Shown piece by piece: positions 63,104-64,000 of a stretch of DNA of 64,000 bases. Origin of the DNA: Streptomyces sp. WMMC940 (GTDB lineage: Bacteria > Actinomycetota > Actinomycetes > Streptomycetales > Streptomycetaceae); NCBI RefSeq assembly GCF_027460265.1, contig NZ_JAPZBC010000001.1, positions 2,755,501 to 2,819,500 of the forward strand. The letters are read 5' to 3'. Made by a program: the position numbers and the translations under genes. The first letter of the stretch is position 1; every line of letters starts with the position of its first letter. A model generated the notes under the pieces. The model had not been told where the DNA came from. It saw only the letters and a list, made by a program, of their open reading frames with translations, and made no database searches.

Positions 63104-64000
63104 TTAGGCGATGCGCTCCAGCACCACCGGGGTCGCCTCGTGCGAGGTGCCCGGTGCGGCGATGTCGAAGGAGCCCTCCAGGGACTGCAGGGCGTAGTCG
63201 AACTTCTCGGGGGTGTCCGTGTGCAGGGTCATCAGCGGGGCGCCCGCGGTGACCTCGTCGCCGGGCTTGGCGTGGAGCTCGACGCCCGCGCCCGCCTGCA
63301 CCGGGTCCTCCTTGCGGGCCCGGCCCGCGCCCAGGCGCCAGGCCGCGACACCGACCCCGTAGGCGTCGAGCCGGGTCAGCACGCCCGAGGCCGGAGCCGT
63401 GATCACATGCTGCTCGCGGGCGACCGGCAGCGCGGCGTCCGGGTCGCCGCCCTGTGCGGCGATCATGCGGCGCCAGACGTCCATCGCCGAACCGTCGGCC
63501 AGGGCCTTCGCCGGGTCGGCATCCTTGATGCCGGCCGCGTCGAGCATCTCGCGGGCCAGTGCGAGGGTCAGCTCCACGACGTCCGCCGGGCCGCCGCCCG
63601 CCAGCACCTCGACGGACTCGCGGACCTCCAGGGCGTTGCCCGCCGTGAGGCCGAGCGGCGTCGACATGTCGGTCAGCAGCGCGACGGTCCTCACCCCGTG
63701 GTCGGTGCCGAGGCCGACCATGGTGGAGGCGAGCTCGCGGGCGTCCTCGATGTTCTTCATGAAGGCGCCGGAGCCGACCTTCACGTCCAGGACGAGCGAG
63801 CCCGTGCCCTCGGCGATCTTCTTGGACATGATCGAGGAGGCGATCAGCGGGATGGCCTCGACCGTGCCGGTGACGTCGCGCAGGGCGTACAGCTTCTTGT
63901 CGGCGGGGGCGAGCCCGTCGCCCGCGGCGCAGATGACCGCACCGGTGGTGTCGAGTACCCGGAGCATCTCCTCGTTGGACAGCAGCGCCCGCCAGCCGGG
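63104..64000 (-). CDS. deoA: Thymidine phosphorylase, N-terminus outside window
   Basis: The frame is open from the right edge to TAA at 63104 (298 codons seen). Thymidine phosphorylase releases thymine and deoxyribose-1-phosphate. Motifs include DTTGAVICAAGDGLAPADKKLYALRDVTGTVEAIPLIASSIMSKK and VLDVKVGSGAFMKNIEDARELA, with the C-terminal domain ending QSLEGSFDIAAPG. About one third of the protein at the N-terminus lies outside. Its product feeds deoC via the phosphomutase. Confidence 0.93.
   Translation of the reverse strand, partial: PGWRALLSNEEMLRVLDTTGAVICAAGDGLAPADKKLYALRDVTGTVEAIPLIASSIMSKKIAEGTGSLVLDVKVGSGAFMKNIEDARELASTMVGLGTDHGVRTVALLTDMSTPLGLTAGNALEVRESVEVLAGGGPADVVELTLALAREMLDAAGIKDADPAKALADGSAMDVWRRMIAAQGGDPDAALPVAREQHVITAPASGVLTRLDAYGVGVAAWRLGAGRARKEDPVQAGAGVELHAKPGDEVTAGAPLMTLHTDTPEKFDYALQSLEGSFDIAAPGTSHEATPVVLERIA

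Overview
The window is chromosomal DNA of a Streptomyces. The GC content is very high, codon third positions are almost all G or C, GTG and TTG starts are common, and the gene set and order (mca, greA, hutH, cya, birA-pccB, accA2, deoC, sigQ-afsQ1-afsQ2, add, deoA) is the core-chromosome order I know from streptomycetes. I see no tRNA, rRNA or CRISPR array.

Layout. 1-4.2 kb is a decayed accessory patch: a DUF1963-like gene running off the left edge, a headless nuclease-toxin C-terminus, a secreted protein of unknown function, a trypsin-like/FG-GAP pseudogene, a 49-residue ORF and a DUF255 thioredoxin-domain stub. 4.2-10.4 kb holds a 1092-residue NB-ARC/TPR protein, the mycothiol conjugate amidase mca and greA. 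10.4-19.3 kb holds a DrrAB-type ABC exporter, threonine ammonia-lyase, a MarR regulator, a sigma-like protein with a coupled membrane protein, cystathionine gamma-synthase and msrA. 19.5-24.2 kb holds a NarL-type two-component system, an L,D-transpeptidase lipoprotein and a protein with a class E sortase LAXTG signal. 24.4-30.4 kb (minus strand) holds hutH, a GAF-GGDEF protein, an enoyl-CoA hydratase, adenylate cyclase and biotin ligase. 30.6-37.2 kb encodes the parts of an acyl-CoA carboxylase (pccB, epsilon subunit, biotinylated accA2), maf and a TetR regulator.

37.5-48.9 kb together with 55.7-56.9 and 63.1-64.0 kb encodes nucleoside salvage and catabolism: a DeoR-type regulator, purine nucleoside phosphorylase, a phosphohexo/pentomutase-like enzyme, deoC, two aldehyde dehydrogenase polypeptides, adenosine deaminase and thymidine phosphorylase. 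The logic is nucleoside to (deoxy)ribose-1-phosphate to -5-phosphate to acetaldehyde plus glyceraldehyde-3-phosphate, with the ALDH pair placed to oxidise the acetaldehyde. Three of these genes (PNP, deoC, add) carry the same perfect palindrome CTACGCGCGTAG in their promoters, and in all three a -10-like hexamer ends exactly 6 nt before the start codon. This suggests an undescribed operator-controlled regulon of leaderless mRNAs, and is the most interesting signal I found.

49-55.6 kb contains a uridine-kinase-like gene and sigQ, divergent from afsQ1-afsQ2-lipoprotein, with a GTCAC-N6-GTCAC site between them. 57-63 kb contains a TnpB relic, a nucleophile-less alpha/beta-hydrolase, a LysR/MFS divergent pair, a second YkuD transpeptidase, an ECF sigma factor with a SnoaL-like tail and a STAS protein that overlaps it convergently.
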